Source: Actinidia chinensis
Lineage: Eukaryota; Streptophyta; Magnoliopsida; Ericales; Actinidiaceae
Direction of reading: 5' to 3'
Length of the DNA stretch: 10,000 nt
Assembly (NCBI GenBank): GCA_009663005.1
Contig: VIGQ01000114.1
Location: forward strand, 20,001-30,000
Below are positions 1 to 8,586 of this stretch, piece by piece; positions within the stretch are counted from its first letter, which is position 1, and each line of letters begins with the position of its first letter. The translations under genes were made by a program, and so were the position numbers. The notes beneath the pieces are model-generated. The model saw nothing but the letters and a program-made list of their open reading frames with translations. It was not told where the DNA came from and did not search any database.

Positions 1-1790
1 ACTAAGCTAATTAAGTAGCTCAATTAGTCTAATCTCCATATTTGCATGCATGAAATTAGACTAAATATAAAATTTAAGGTTTAGGGTCTCACATAATCAC
101 TCTTATGGCCAAATTCTCCTTCTTTATCATCATTTACCTGAAATGAACCGAACCGATTTTTTTTTAAGCATGAAACACAATAAAAATATATAATTAAACT
201 AATCTAGGGCTAACTTAGGTAGTTTAACGGTGCTTCGACTGCAACTATGTAGTCTAATCCACATTCCCTAGCTAAACTTTTGCTAGGGCCTAGTAAAACT
301 AACAAAAACAAAAATATAATCTCTATTTTTGTAAAGAGTCCCGCAATATATTAGCGTATGGGGGCCATCAAGCCTTTAACCCCCTAGGTTACCCCTAGTA
401 GATGAGTGGTGTCTCGTGAGGACTTCCAGTGATATACCCACAAATATCACATCATGCAATGTATTGAAAATAGTTTAATAATAGTTTCTCAACACAATAC
501 AATGCAAGCATTTTAAATCAATCCTATCATGCCATGCAATCTATAAAACTGTCAAGTGCAATATAACCGAGAGGTGTAAGTGAAAAAATAGAGTCATATT
601 CTATAAAGATCAATCATTACGCATCCTATAACAACAACCAATAACCTCGTTGACAAAACTCACAAGTCATACACTCTCAATAATAGGACATACAAATTCG
701 CTTAAAAGGATTGCTAGTTATAGGAGTAAGGGTAAAAAGAACGCCAAATAGAGCAATCTAATTTCCAAAACGCAAAAGGAAATGATCAACGTGGCACAGG
801 TTCATGAAAGCATGTCACAGTTAATGAAAGTTGTCAATCTAACAGTGATGGCTGTTAGATAGATAAAATCAAAGGGACTCATGCAAATTCCAGTATGGAG
901 GCCTTATGACTGTAAGAGTAGTCCATAAAGTAGAGGAGAATCAACGGTAATAGATCTCAAACATATCATTGGCCTACGCATGCAAATCTTAATAGCACAC
1001 ACTTCAACTTCTCTTCCTGTTTTTTCTTTTTTCAACTTGGACAATCCTTTTTCTTTTTTTCGTATTTTATAATGTTTCTTTCCTCTTTTTTCTCAACTTC
1101 TCAAGTCGTGTGCTATTCTTTTTCCAGATTCAAAGTAAACTCCAGATTTAACAAACTTTGTAAATTATTTTATGCATAATTAATGAAAGCATGACATAAA
1201 AAGAATGTGTAAATTGGCATCATATAACAACAAATCTAGAATTGCGTGAGTCATGTAAAAGTGTTAAAAATTCTAACTCTTAAATTAATATGTAAACAAA
1301 TCAAAATTGAAATATTCAAATAATAAGTTCAACAAATTCCTGAGTACATGTAAAATTGCTCACAAAAACGATTCATGGTTTTAAGCTTACAAGGTATAAA
1401 TCTCCAACTTCATGGATGCAGTCATGTCGATTTATAACAATTTCATTTGAAAAACATGACTCGTGCTAGTGTATATTATGCTATCTCTCGTCTATACAAC
1501 ACAGCAGTTAAAAGTATCATGCATGCAGACCCAATGACATGATAATCACTTACACCAAATCATCATATGCAAAATCTAATTGCTTCGACTATCTTGAAAA
1601 CAAAACAAAATAATTCAGTTTGATCCAAAAACTACCAAATCTAACACATCCACGTATACAAAATACAGATTATAACTTGGATGCGAGAGTATAATAATAC
1701 TAAAGAATCAGAAAACAAACCTGCTTCAGAGGACATTCAAATAGAATGAATGGAAAATTAACCTGATATTAACATCCAACAACATGTTAA
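1..1790. other. Gene-free AT-rich left flank, first part
   Basis: I see no coding region, RNA gene or recognisable transposon protein here on either strand; every frame is broken by frequent stops. The stretch is AT-rich with scattered ATGCAA/CATGCA words (around 450-540 and 1510-1570) and a strongly T/C-biased tract at about 1003-1136. This texture is common in plant intergenic DNA and in the LTRs of degraded plant retrotransposons. I cannot find a second copy in the window that would prove an LTR, so its origin is open. Confidence 0.6.
991..1117. repeat. T/C-rich tract bounded by a 10-bp inverted repeat
   Basis: AATAGCACAC at 991-1000 is the exact reverse complement of GTGTGCTATT at 1108-1117. 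The roughly 107 bases between them are almost all T and C on the plus strand, with repeated CTTTTTTC-type runs and the word CAACTT four times, three of them as CAACTTCT or CAACTTGG. Just inside the arms lie ACTTCAACTTCTC and CTCAACTTCTCAAGT, so the edges are also loosely similar in direct orientation. Ten perfect bases could be chance in 10 kb. The arms are too short and the target duplication too unclear to call a MITE. Confidence 0.35.
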
Positions 1791-1792
1791 CA

Positions 1793-1826
1793 TTTTTTAA
1801 TTTTTTTAATTTTTTTAATTTTTAAT
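1793..1826. repeat. Short AATTTTTT tandem array
   Basis: About four units of an eight-base word (AA followed by six or seven T) run in tandem, giving an almost pure A/T tract. It is a simple-sequence repeat, and the uneven T-run lengths are typical of slippage or of homopolymer sequencing error. Confidence 0.7.
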
Positions 1827-1836
1827 GACTAAAAGT

Positions 1837-1904
1837 AAACTATCCTAAAACAAAACCAAAAAAATTTATGAATGAAAAATTAACTATCCTAAAACAACCA
1901 AAAC
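1837..1904 (+). repeat. Imperfect direct duplication with AACTATCCTAAAACAA core
   Basis: AACTATCCTAAAACAA followed by an A/C-rich tail occurs at about 1838 and again at about 1882, a spacing near 44 bases. A third, weaker relative of the preceding block (ATGAATGGAAAATTAAC at about 1746, compared with ATGAATGAAAAATTAAC at about 1869) suggests a small decayed tandem array. I see no coding meaning. Confidence 0.5.
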
Positions 1905-3090
1905 CAACAAAAATTACCTAAGGACACACGATTATCCCCCTATAGAGATTAGCATTCTCTGAATCAAAAAAAATAAATAAATTAAATAAAACGAAGGACG
2001 GGGAAAGGCAAAAACTGGGATAATACCCTCTTCCCCCCCCAACTAGGTTAAAGTATCCCTAACTCGACTTTACCTAAGAACCTATATACAACAAATATAA
2101 AAGGGTATTCGGTCTCAATTCATTCAATAGGCTTGATCAGAAATAGCACGCCCTCAACTCTTCAGTGCTCAAACTTGGCTTCAAATTTCACTCGTACCCA
2201 TTAACTTTAAAGACATTGAAAGTGAAAGGTCTGGTATTAGACCTGCGTAATTATAGTCTGAACACTGTCAAATCGATTAAGTTAGCCCCTAGATAGTTAA
2301 TTATATCTTTTTATTCATATTTTAAACTTGTAGTTGTTCTAAGTTCATGCGGTTAAAATTGGGCAAAAGTTTACTGAGTGTTCGAACGCTGGAATCAAAG
2401 GGGATGGTCGTTCAAACCCAAGAACAAAAAGTTCCTAACCGTTCGAATGATCTATCTTACAGTTCGAAACATGCGAAGCTGATATTAGGTTTGCCTATCT
2501 ATCGTTCAAACGATCTCCTAATTTAAACATTTCAAACCAGGCGAGAGTTTGAAATCTGGGATCTTGTTGACCGTTCGCAATGCTGATGAAGAACAAAATT
2601 GATCGTTCGAAGCCTAAGAAAATTCGAGCGTTCTAACGATGTACGGAAGGCAACAGATGGGCGTCACTAACATCAAGAAGCAAACTGATAAAGTTTCTGA
2701 AAACCATTAAGATTCAAATTTGGAAAAGCCTATATATAATCAATAATAATTTTTAAAGGGAGGACGTGATTTTTAGGATTTTTTTTTCAAAGTCCTCCTA
2801 GCCAGTTTGATAGTTTTTCATAGTTCTTATAATTCTTTTACTTCATTCAACATTCATCATTTTATTTTACGGTTTTTATTTATGCACACGTAATTTTTTA
2901 TTTAATTGAATTTTTTCAATTCTTTCAATTCCGTTTTTTAATTCGGTTCATTAGAATGCATTCAATAATTAGCTTTTTGTCTTCTCATATCCATGAGTGG
3001 CTAGTTTTTCCTGCTAACTCGATGATCGATTGTTAAGATCAATCGGGGATCAGGACTAACAATGGAGGTAAAATAATTTTCACACCGATT
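1905..3090. other. Gene-free left flank next to the retrotransposon
   Basis: No supported gene. The stretch holds an eight-C run at 2033-2040, the TTCGAA-like cluster listed separately, and a T-rich block at about 2770-2940 with several AATTC/TTCAATT words. A plus-strand TATATATAA at 2731-2739 lies upstream of this T-rich block and could be a promoter of an unrecognised element, but no transcript or second LTR supports that. The minus-strand frame at 3001-3222 runs from this flank into the LTR and is a chance open frame. Confidence 0.5.
2380..2640. repeat. Cluster of GTTCGAACG-like motifs
   Basis: Within about 260 bases the near-palindrome CGTTCGAACG recurs in exact or one- to three-base-changed form. 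Instances are GTTCGAACG (2380), CGTTCAAAC (2409), CCGTTCGAATGA (2439), AGTTCGAAAC (2461), CGTTCAAACGATC (2503), CCGTTCGCAA (2571), CGTTCGAAG (2604) and GCGTTCTAACGAT (2628). Spacing is irregular (about 22-68 bases), so it is not a simple tandem array. Many variants differ by C-to-T or G-to-A changes at the CG steps, as expected if methylated CpGs decayed. It may belong to the regulatory part of an unrecognised LTR or be a decayed satellite. Confidence 0.45.
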
Positions 3091-3888
3091 TGTCACATCA
3101 AAACAAACCCTAGAAATTTTAATAACCCCACCAAAAAAGTAAATAAATCCACTAGGACGAGTCCAAGATTTCATACTAATTCCTTTTGAATAGTCAAAGT
3201 CACAAAACATAATCTCCCTCACTATTTGGAGTAAACAGTTCTACTCACTTATCGTCCATAATCCGAATGCATAAGTACCTAGTTTAAAAGTTATTACAAT
3301 AACCAAATAGTCAAAAGATTTATAAATAGAAGTTATACAAAACCATCTTTCAAAAATATAAAACAAAGATGGAAAAAATAACTTCTGTTTGATAAACTCC
3401 AATGTCTGCAACCAACTTTCAGCATCCATCTCATGCTCATGCCGAGTACCTGAAAATTTATAGGTTGAGCTCACTAAGACCCAGTAAGGAAAAACTTCTA
3501 TCTACCTCCGTTAGGTGTTAAAACATGATACATCATAATGAGTGGGTATGATGATGTACAAACGACCAATGTTAAAGATAAGGATTAACAAAAGCCTTTA
3601 AAAACTCCACCACTAAGTACCCAAATGTGTTCATGGTGTCTAAATATGTCCAAGTGCTCGCAAATTATGTTTACGTATCCACTAAGTTAGACATATTGAA
3701 AACCTAATTTTCTCATTTTCTTCATTCTCATATTGACAAACTTATTTTGCCACCAACATCACGACATTTTCTCATATTGAAAACCTATTTTTGGCCAAAT
3801 ACATAGAATGGTTCGAATAGACATCAAACCGAAGTTTCCAAAATAAATACTAAATACCTCATCAATTTTATTAGGGAAAGTATCCCTC

Positions 3889-4010
3889 TGCCGGATTTCA
3901 TGGGCTTCTGTGCCACCCCTGCCGGATTCGTGGTCAAGTGCACCCCCGACTGGATTTCATGGGGCCTTGTGCACCCCCACCGAATTTAGTGGGCTACGTG
4001 AGTGCACCCA
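3889..4010. repeat. Degenerate ~30-bp tandem repeat inside the 3' LTR
   Basis: About four units of 27-32 bases follow each other. Each has a GCCGGATTT-like start, a TCATGGGC-like middle and a GTGCACCCC-like end; unit starts are near 3890, 3921, 3948 and 3980. The array is clearly more GC-rich than the surrounding LTR. The partner LTR has the same array at the collinear place with fewer and more degraded units. Position about 1.1-1.25 kb into the LTR in element orientation puts it downstream of the candidate TATA box, in transcribed sequence. Confidence 0.75.
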
Positions 4011-4958
4011 TGGCTAGGGACACCAAACGAGTGATCCCTAGAAGTTCCTTGTATATCCAGTAATATCATCTCAAAACCAATTGCCTTTCAAACTCCCAAA
4101 AGTCCCATTTAGTCCAAAAATTCATCAGTTTTGGTCAAAAAGTGTCAACCGAAGCTGGGGTCAATTCATAAATTAAGAAATTATTAAACCACATGTACCA
4201 AGATTTTTAAATTCATGATATCAAGGAAAATTTGGGTGTCAAACGGTGGAGTAGAGTTATAAAAAAAACACGAAGAAAAGAAATGGACAACTCGGGGGCC
4301 AAATAAGCATCCAAGGATGATCGAAAATCACTCAAAAACAGAGTATAGTGCTGAAAAAATAGGTGGGCAGTAGCCCAACCAAGGGGACAGAATTGCAAAT
4401 TTCCCCCTAGAGGGTGCACTTTCAATCCAAAACACAATTGGGAGATCTTAGGTCAAATTTTGATATGTAGAGCAATAACTGAGACATCAAAGGAATGCAA
4501 ATCAACCATCAATTGCATCACAAAGTTTCAATTTGTAGACACAAAATCTAACTCAACAAAAACCAACCCACTTTGAGATGGCAAATGACAATTTAAATAA
4601 ATTGAGCAAAAGGATACGAACATATGCTATAACATCACATATTATACAACTAAGAGGGAGTAGAATTTGTCTTCCACCTAAGATTTAACCTTGATTTGAA
4701 TGAAAAATGAAAACCCTAGTCCTCCAATGAGGCTCCAATCCAAAAATGGGGCGTGAGTTCTTGGTGCAAAATGAATGCGATACAAGCATTCAATACGCGT
4801 AGAGGAAGTAGGATTTTAAGTGTGGGGTCTGAAGGGAACTTGAAGTTTGGTGTGAGGTTTGAGCCCTTGAGTAAGAAAAGAAAAATGGAGGAGAGGAGAG
4901 AGAGATGTCGGCTTATTTTGGAGGGGCAGACTTTTTTTTTGCAAGACTAAAAAGATCA

Positions 4959-4965
4959 CTATATA
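4959..4965 (-). promoter_or_regulatory. Candidate TATA box (TATATAG) in the 3' LTR
   Basis: On the minus strand TATATAG lies about 170 bases into the LTR and sits in the 12-base block GAGAGTATATAG, which is identical in both LTRs despite heavy divergence elsewhere. A CT-rich run follows 55-80 bases downstream (4882-4904 on the plus strand as GA-rich). In this downstream LTR it would direct transcription outward, towards the left flank, if active at all. Confidence 0.45.
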
Positions 4966-5136
4966 CTCTCAACCCCTTAACACGTTCATCCCTGACTTTC
5001 AAATGTATATTAAACACACCTAAAGGCCGTTCTACCACTATCACATTAACCCCTCTTAATAAAATTTTCAATTCCTCACATTTACTCAACATTATTTCCG
5101 GCAGAAAAAAAAATTATGGCAATTTGGGTTCTTACG

Positions 5137-5433
5137 GAAAAGTTACTCAACATATCACATTAGTTCGGGAACTAGCCCCTCTATCAACTTGTGAGTCCTG
5201 ACCCAAAGTTAGTAGTTGGCACAGGGGATAGGTGTGGCGGGTGTGCACCCCTCTGTGGTGGTCTACCAGAACCAGAACTCGGCCTCGACTAGCGGAAACG
5301 AACCGGACTCACTACGAGTACCTCCCCGCTGGTGGACAAAACCGGCAATATGGCCAATACACACCCCAAAACAAGCACCTATGCGAACACCTTGAACACG
5401 AGACGATAGAGGTGCGAGAGTCTTCGGATTTAG
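5137..5433 (-). other. Internal region after gag: no pol, no clear polypurine tract
   Basis: About 300 bases separate the zinc knuckle from the 3' LTR. In a complete gypsy element this place holds several kilobases of protease, reverse transcriptase, RNase H and integrase; none of their motifs is present in any frame. The sequence is GC-richer than the LTRs and reads as low-complexity S/T/R/P-rich peptide in the minus frames, as is usual just after a zinc knuckle. The expected purine run beside the LTR is missing. The nearest minus-strand purine stretch, AGAGGGGC (5175-5182), is about 40 bases away. The plus-strand frame at 5232-5474 is antisense to this and is not a gene. Confidence 0.6.
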
Positions 5434-5476
5434 GCAATGAGTGCGAATATGGCCCAGTTGGCCACATTGCGTGACA
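5434..5476 (-). other. CCHC zinc knuckle of Gag, frameshifted between Cys1 and Cys2
   Basis: On the minus strand 5466-5434 reads CGQLGHIRTHC, the last three ligands of a C-X2-C-X4-H-X4-C nucleocapsid knuckle with the usual GH core. A TGT Cys codon stands just upstream (5476-5474), but the gap to the next Cys is seven bases where C-X2-C needs six. One extra base therefore puts the first cysteine out of frame. The knuckle binds retroelement RNA during packaging, and its presence at the C-terminus of the remnant confirms the gag assignment. Confidence 0.8.
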
Positions 5477-6524
5477 AGTCATCGGTGGTCAGATGAGTTT
5501 CCTCCAACAGCCAGGAAGAAAGTAGGTGCTTGAAAAGTTAACGTTTGTGTGAAAATGAAAATTAAAGCGGGGCTCTCATTGTCTCTTCTTATTTTTGTTC
5601 TCATAGTTCCGGATACAACCCCAGAACTACCCGTCGGTATGCAATCACTGTCGTGGTCGGCGGTTAGCATTTCTTGTTAACCCCTGAAGCCTCCAAGTTT
5701 CTCGCCCTAACTCCAATAACACAGGCAAAAATATTTGTATGACCCCCACTCATCACAAACTTTTGAATCAAGTTCATCTAAACCCCGGATGAACCTATTG
5801 CACTTCTTTTCCTCCGTGGATACGAGTGCCGGCGCGAGCGAGATAGACTTGAAATTTCATGCATACTTGCCACGGTCATGGTCCAGCTCTAAACCGCCCT
5901 CAAAAAGTGTTCCCGAGCAGTCCTTGACTGATCCGGAAAATATTGGTCTTAAACGATAGCCTCAAACTCGGCCCAAGTCATATGTTCTCAAACGTCCGGT
6001 TCATTAAATTCCCCATTGTCCTATCCAATCCCCTCATACTTTCATAGTGGTAAGTACCGATTTTTCCACCACTCATTATTAAGCCTCCCCACGTTAGTGA
6101 CACGCCACGAGCTTCACTCTCACTGCATCCTCGATCAAATCTCAACACATCCCCCAATAGTTTGCGAATTTCTGACAACAAATGATCGGCCACCCAAAGG
6201 ATTACTAGTAACAACCATCGAAAATAGGAGGGTTCAAATTGCGGAATTCCCTTACTTCCTTCAATAGCACGGTTCGAAAGTATTGGCTCTAAGGGGCTTG
6301 CAGCCATGTGCGCCGACAGTGCCGCCACGAAATTGGTTAGAAGGGGTTAGGTGGTGGTTGGAGCCCGATTGTTCCACATTTGACTTACGGCCGATCATTT
6401 GCTTCCCCAAATTTCTCCCCCATTTGTTTGACTACCCTCTCATTTGCCCGTTCATTCCTACACATCTGCATGTTTTGACACCCTAGCGGTTTTGTACCCG
6501 TCTAGCAACTCTTTCGGCCGGCAT
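5434..6524 (-). pseudogene. gag: Broken gag (Ty3/gypsy-type capsid/nucleocapsid protein)
   Basis: Gag forms the virus-like particle that packages retrotransposon RNA. Recognisable pieces occur in the expected order but in all three minus frames. A candidate start (ATG, 6524-6522) begins MPAERVARRVQNR and then hits a stop. A charged segment NERANERVVKQMGEKF follows (6459-6388 frame). NPPIFDG (6234-6214) matches the PPxFxG motif common at the start of plant gypsy Gag capsid domains. VADHLLSEIRKLLGDVLRFD (6193-6134) lies in a second frame. MTWAEFEAIV, an in-frame TAA (5951-5949), then DQYFPDQSRTAREHFLRAV lie in the third (5981-5893). LAPALVSTEEKKCNRFIRGL follows in the first frame (from 5838), and a CCHC zinc knuckle closes the gene. 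Total length near 1.09 kb fits a Gag of roughly 360 residues. Frameshifts and stops mean no intact protein is encoded. The longest minus frame here (6328-5978) covers only part. Plus-strand frames in this interval are shadows. Confidence 0.8.
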
Positions 6525-6793
6525 AGTTCTAATAAGAAAGTAAGAAAGATAATTATTAAGCCTCACATTTTATCTCAAATGAGGTCAACCCCTCTACGCC
6601 AACCCAACACGACAAACAACTCAACACTCTACTTGTTAAACTCACATGCATCAAACTATACTTATGTTATGATCAAGAATGTCACACAAGCACACAATAA
6701 ATGGAGAATAAATTTTTCATTAGAAAACTTATGCCAACGCTTTAAACCCCCCGGCCGAAGTCTTCCCACAGTTCATAAGTATTCCAACCTAAA
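6525..6793 (-). other. Untranslated leader between PBS and gag
   Basis: About 270 bases lie between the primer-binding site and the candidate gag start. Gypsy elements carry their 5' leader and packaging signal here. I see no conserved protein segment and no long minus frame. The plus-strand frame at 6444-6800 crosses this stretch and the gag start antisense, without recognisable domains, and I do not count it as a gene. Confidence 0.55.
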
Positions 6794-6805
6794 GCTCTGA
6801 TACTA
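6794..6805 (-). promoter_or_regulatory. Primer-binding site for initiator-Met tRNA
   Basis: The minus strand reads TAGTATCAGAGC, which differs at one base from TGGTATCAGAGC, the complement of the plant initiator-methionine tRNA 3' end used by many copia and gypsy elements. It lies three bases (AAG) after the LTR end GGGTGTGACA, the usual spacing. This site primes minus-strand DNA synthesis. It shows that the right-hand repeat is the 5' LTR and that the element runs on the minus strand. Confidence 0.9.
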
Positions 6806-7559
6806 CTTTGTCACACCCTAAATTTAATAACCCAAAGTAAATAAAATCCCACGTAGGACGAGTCAAGATTTCAGACTATTCCTTTGAATAGTCAAAGTCA
6901 ACAAAACATAATCTCACCATTTGGAGAATAAACAAGGTCTATCCACAACGTCCCTAACCCGAAGCATACGTACCTTTAAGTGGAAAAGTTATTACAAAAA
7001 CCAAATAGTCAAAAGATTTAGAAATAGAAGTTACAAACCATCTTTCAAAAATATAAAAAAACAAAGATGGGAAAATAACTTCATACTGATGAACTCCAAT
7101 GTCATGCCAAACCACAATTTAAGCATCCATCTCATGCTCCATGCCGAGATACCTGAAAATTTATAGGTGAGCTCACTAGCCCAGTAGGAACACTATTCAT
7201 ACCGTCGCCCCTAGGTGCTATATTAATATTATTTTATGTTTTTTTAAATTGAACATAATACATGACATAATGAGTGAGTATGATGATGAGACACGCACCA
7301 ATGTATAAGGATAGGATTAACAAAAGACTTTAACTCCAACATAAGTACCCGAAATGTGTTCAGGGGTCATAAACTAGCCTCCAAGTGTCTCAAATAAGTT
7401 TAAGCTATCCGACACTAAAGTGCAGACAAGTGACCAAAATCCTCATTTCCATATTGAAAACCTATTTTTGCCCCAATACATCGAATTGGTCGAAAAAAAA
7501 TGACATCAAACTGATAGATTCAAATAATAACCCATCAATTATATTGGGAAGTATCCCTC

Positions 7560-7647
7560 TGCCGGATTCATGGGCTCCGCTGCACCGCCTCGGATCGTGC
7601 GTCTCGTGACACCCCCGCAGGAATTTCGTGGCCTCCGTGCCAACCCA
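7560..7647. repeat. Degenerate ~30-bp tandem repeat inside the 5' LTR
   Basis: This is the counterpart of the array at 3889-4010, at the collinear position after the shared TATCCCTCTGCCGGAT. About three units remain, with GGATTCATGGGC, GGATCGTGCG and GGAATTTCGTGGCC as unit starts and ACCGC/ACACCCCCGC/CAACCC as unit ends. One unit has been lost or collapsed relative to the other LTR. Confidence 0.65.
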
Positions 7648-8163
7648 TTGCTAGGACACCAAACGAGTGATCCCTAGAGTCATTGTATCCATTATATCCA
7701 TCTCAAAATAAATTGCCTTTCAAAACTCCCACAAGGTCCATTTAGTCCAAAAAATTCACCGTTTCGTTCAAAACGTGTCAACCGAAGCGTGTTTAATTCA
7801 TAAAAAATAAGCATTTATTAAATCACAGTCCCAATGTTTTAATTCACGATATCAAGGTAAATTCGGTGTTCAAAATCGTGCGTGGTAAGGGTTAAAAACA
7901 CGAGGAAGTATGGACAATCGGGGGCCAAATGGGCATCAAAGGATGGCTCGGAAATCACAGCCCAAAATAGGAGTATAGATGAGTGAAAAAAATAGGGGCA
8001 GCCAGCCTAGCCAGGGACATCAATGCAAATTTTCACCATAGAGGTGTGGACTTTCATCCAAACACAATTGTGAGATCTTAGGTCAAAATTTTGATATGTA
8101 GGAGCTAATAAATAAATATCAAAGGAGTGCCAAAAAACCATCAATTGCATCAAACAAGTTCTT

Positions 8164-8172
8164 CCCCCCCCC
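8164..8172. repeat. Nine-C homopolymer private to the 5' LTR
   Basis: A run of nine C replaces sequence that in the other LTR reads roughly TCAATTTGTAGACA (about 4528-4541). The matching blocks on each side (CATCAATTGCATCA before, and AACTCAA after) are kept. The run is therefore a local replacement in one copy, either a real expansion or a sequencing or assembly error. Confidence 0.6.
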
Positions 8173-8586
8173 GTAATTTTAGATCATAAATCATAACTCA
8201 AATAAACCACTTTGGGAGCAAATGACAATTAAATAAAGTGAGCAACAAGAGATAAGACATATGCTATACATCACATATATACAACTAGAGAGGAGTTAGA
8301 ATTTATCTTCCTACCTCAAATTTAACCTTGAATTGAAGGTAAAAATGAAAACCCAGCCTTCAATGAGATCCAAATCCGACTGTGAGTTCTGGTAACAAAA
8401 TAAACGCAATACAAGCTTCAATACGCGTAGAGGAAGTGATTTTACGTTGCGATTTGAAGCGGAAACTTGAAGTTTTGGTGAGTTTTTGAAGCCCTGCGTA
8501 AGAAGAGACAATGGAGGAGAGGAGGAGAGAGAGTCAACTGGTTTTGAAGGGGACCAAAAAATAGTTTTTTCCAAGACTAAAAAGTC

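Larger units (their letters stand above)
3091..5136 (-). repeat. 3' LTR of the minus-strand retrotransposon
   Basis: This copy aligns end to end with 6809-8755. Shared blocks in the same order include CAAACGAGTGATCCCTAGA (about 4024 and 7661), GAGATCTTAGGTCAAA (about 4442 and 8081) and CAATACGCGTAGAGGAAGT (4791 and 8419). It is about 100 bases longer than its partner. On the plus strand it starts TGTCACA, followed by about 12 bases absent from the other LTR before the shared CCCTA..AAT block. Its inner end reads TTCTTACG where the other LTR has TTCTTACA, so the terminal dinucleotide is changed. No clear polypurine tract lies beside it. All open frames inside are chance frames. Confidence 0.85.

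Noticed and set aside
2731..2739. TATATATAA as the promoter of a host gene or second LTR
   Set aside because: The word alone is common in AT-rich plant DNA, and no coding region, PBS or paired LTR follows it.
3020..3050. Small palindrome CGATTG...CAATCG as a terminator or element end
   Set aside because: The stem is only six bases and lies about 45 bases outside the LTR border, with no other supporting feature. This is expected by chance.
3889..4010. CRISPR-like array
   Set aside because: The units are degenerate, contiguous and have no unique spacers. The array sits inside a plant LTR and recurs at the collinear place in the other LTR.
4905..5201. 98-residue plus-strand open frame across the LTR/internal junction
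   Set aside because: It crosses the LTR boundary on the antisense strand and shows no domain. The matching LTR sequence on the right does not keep it open.
5232..5474. Plus-strand open frame of 80 residues in the GC-richer internal part
   Set aside because: It is the complement of the zinc-knuckle region and the sequence after it; the CCHC reading on the minus strand explains the conservation.
5978..6328. 116-residue minus-strand open frame taken as a stand-alone gene
   Set aside because: It contains only a middle slice of the Gag capsid region (VADHLLSEIRKLL), and the rest of its residues are out-of-frame readings of neighbouring Gag blocks. It is part of the broken gag.
6444..6800. 118-residue plus-strand open frame
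   Set aside because: It lies antisense to the gag start, leader and PBS, has no recognisable domain, and its N/S/T-rich composition is that of translated AT-rich DNA.
8311..8574. 87-residue minus-strand open frame in the 5' LTR
   Set aside because: It is in the likely transcribed leader, but the collinear part of the other LTR does not preserve it and no domain is visible.
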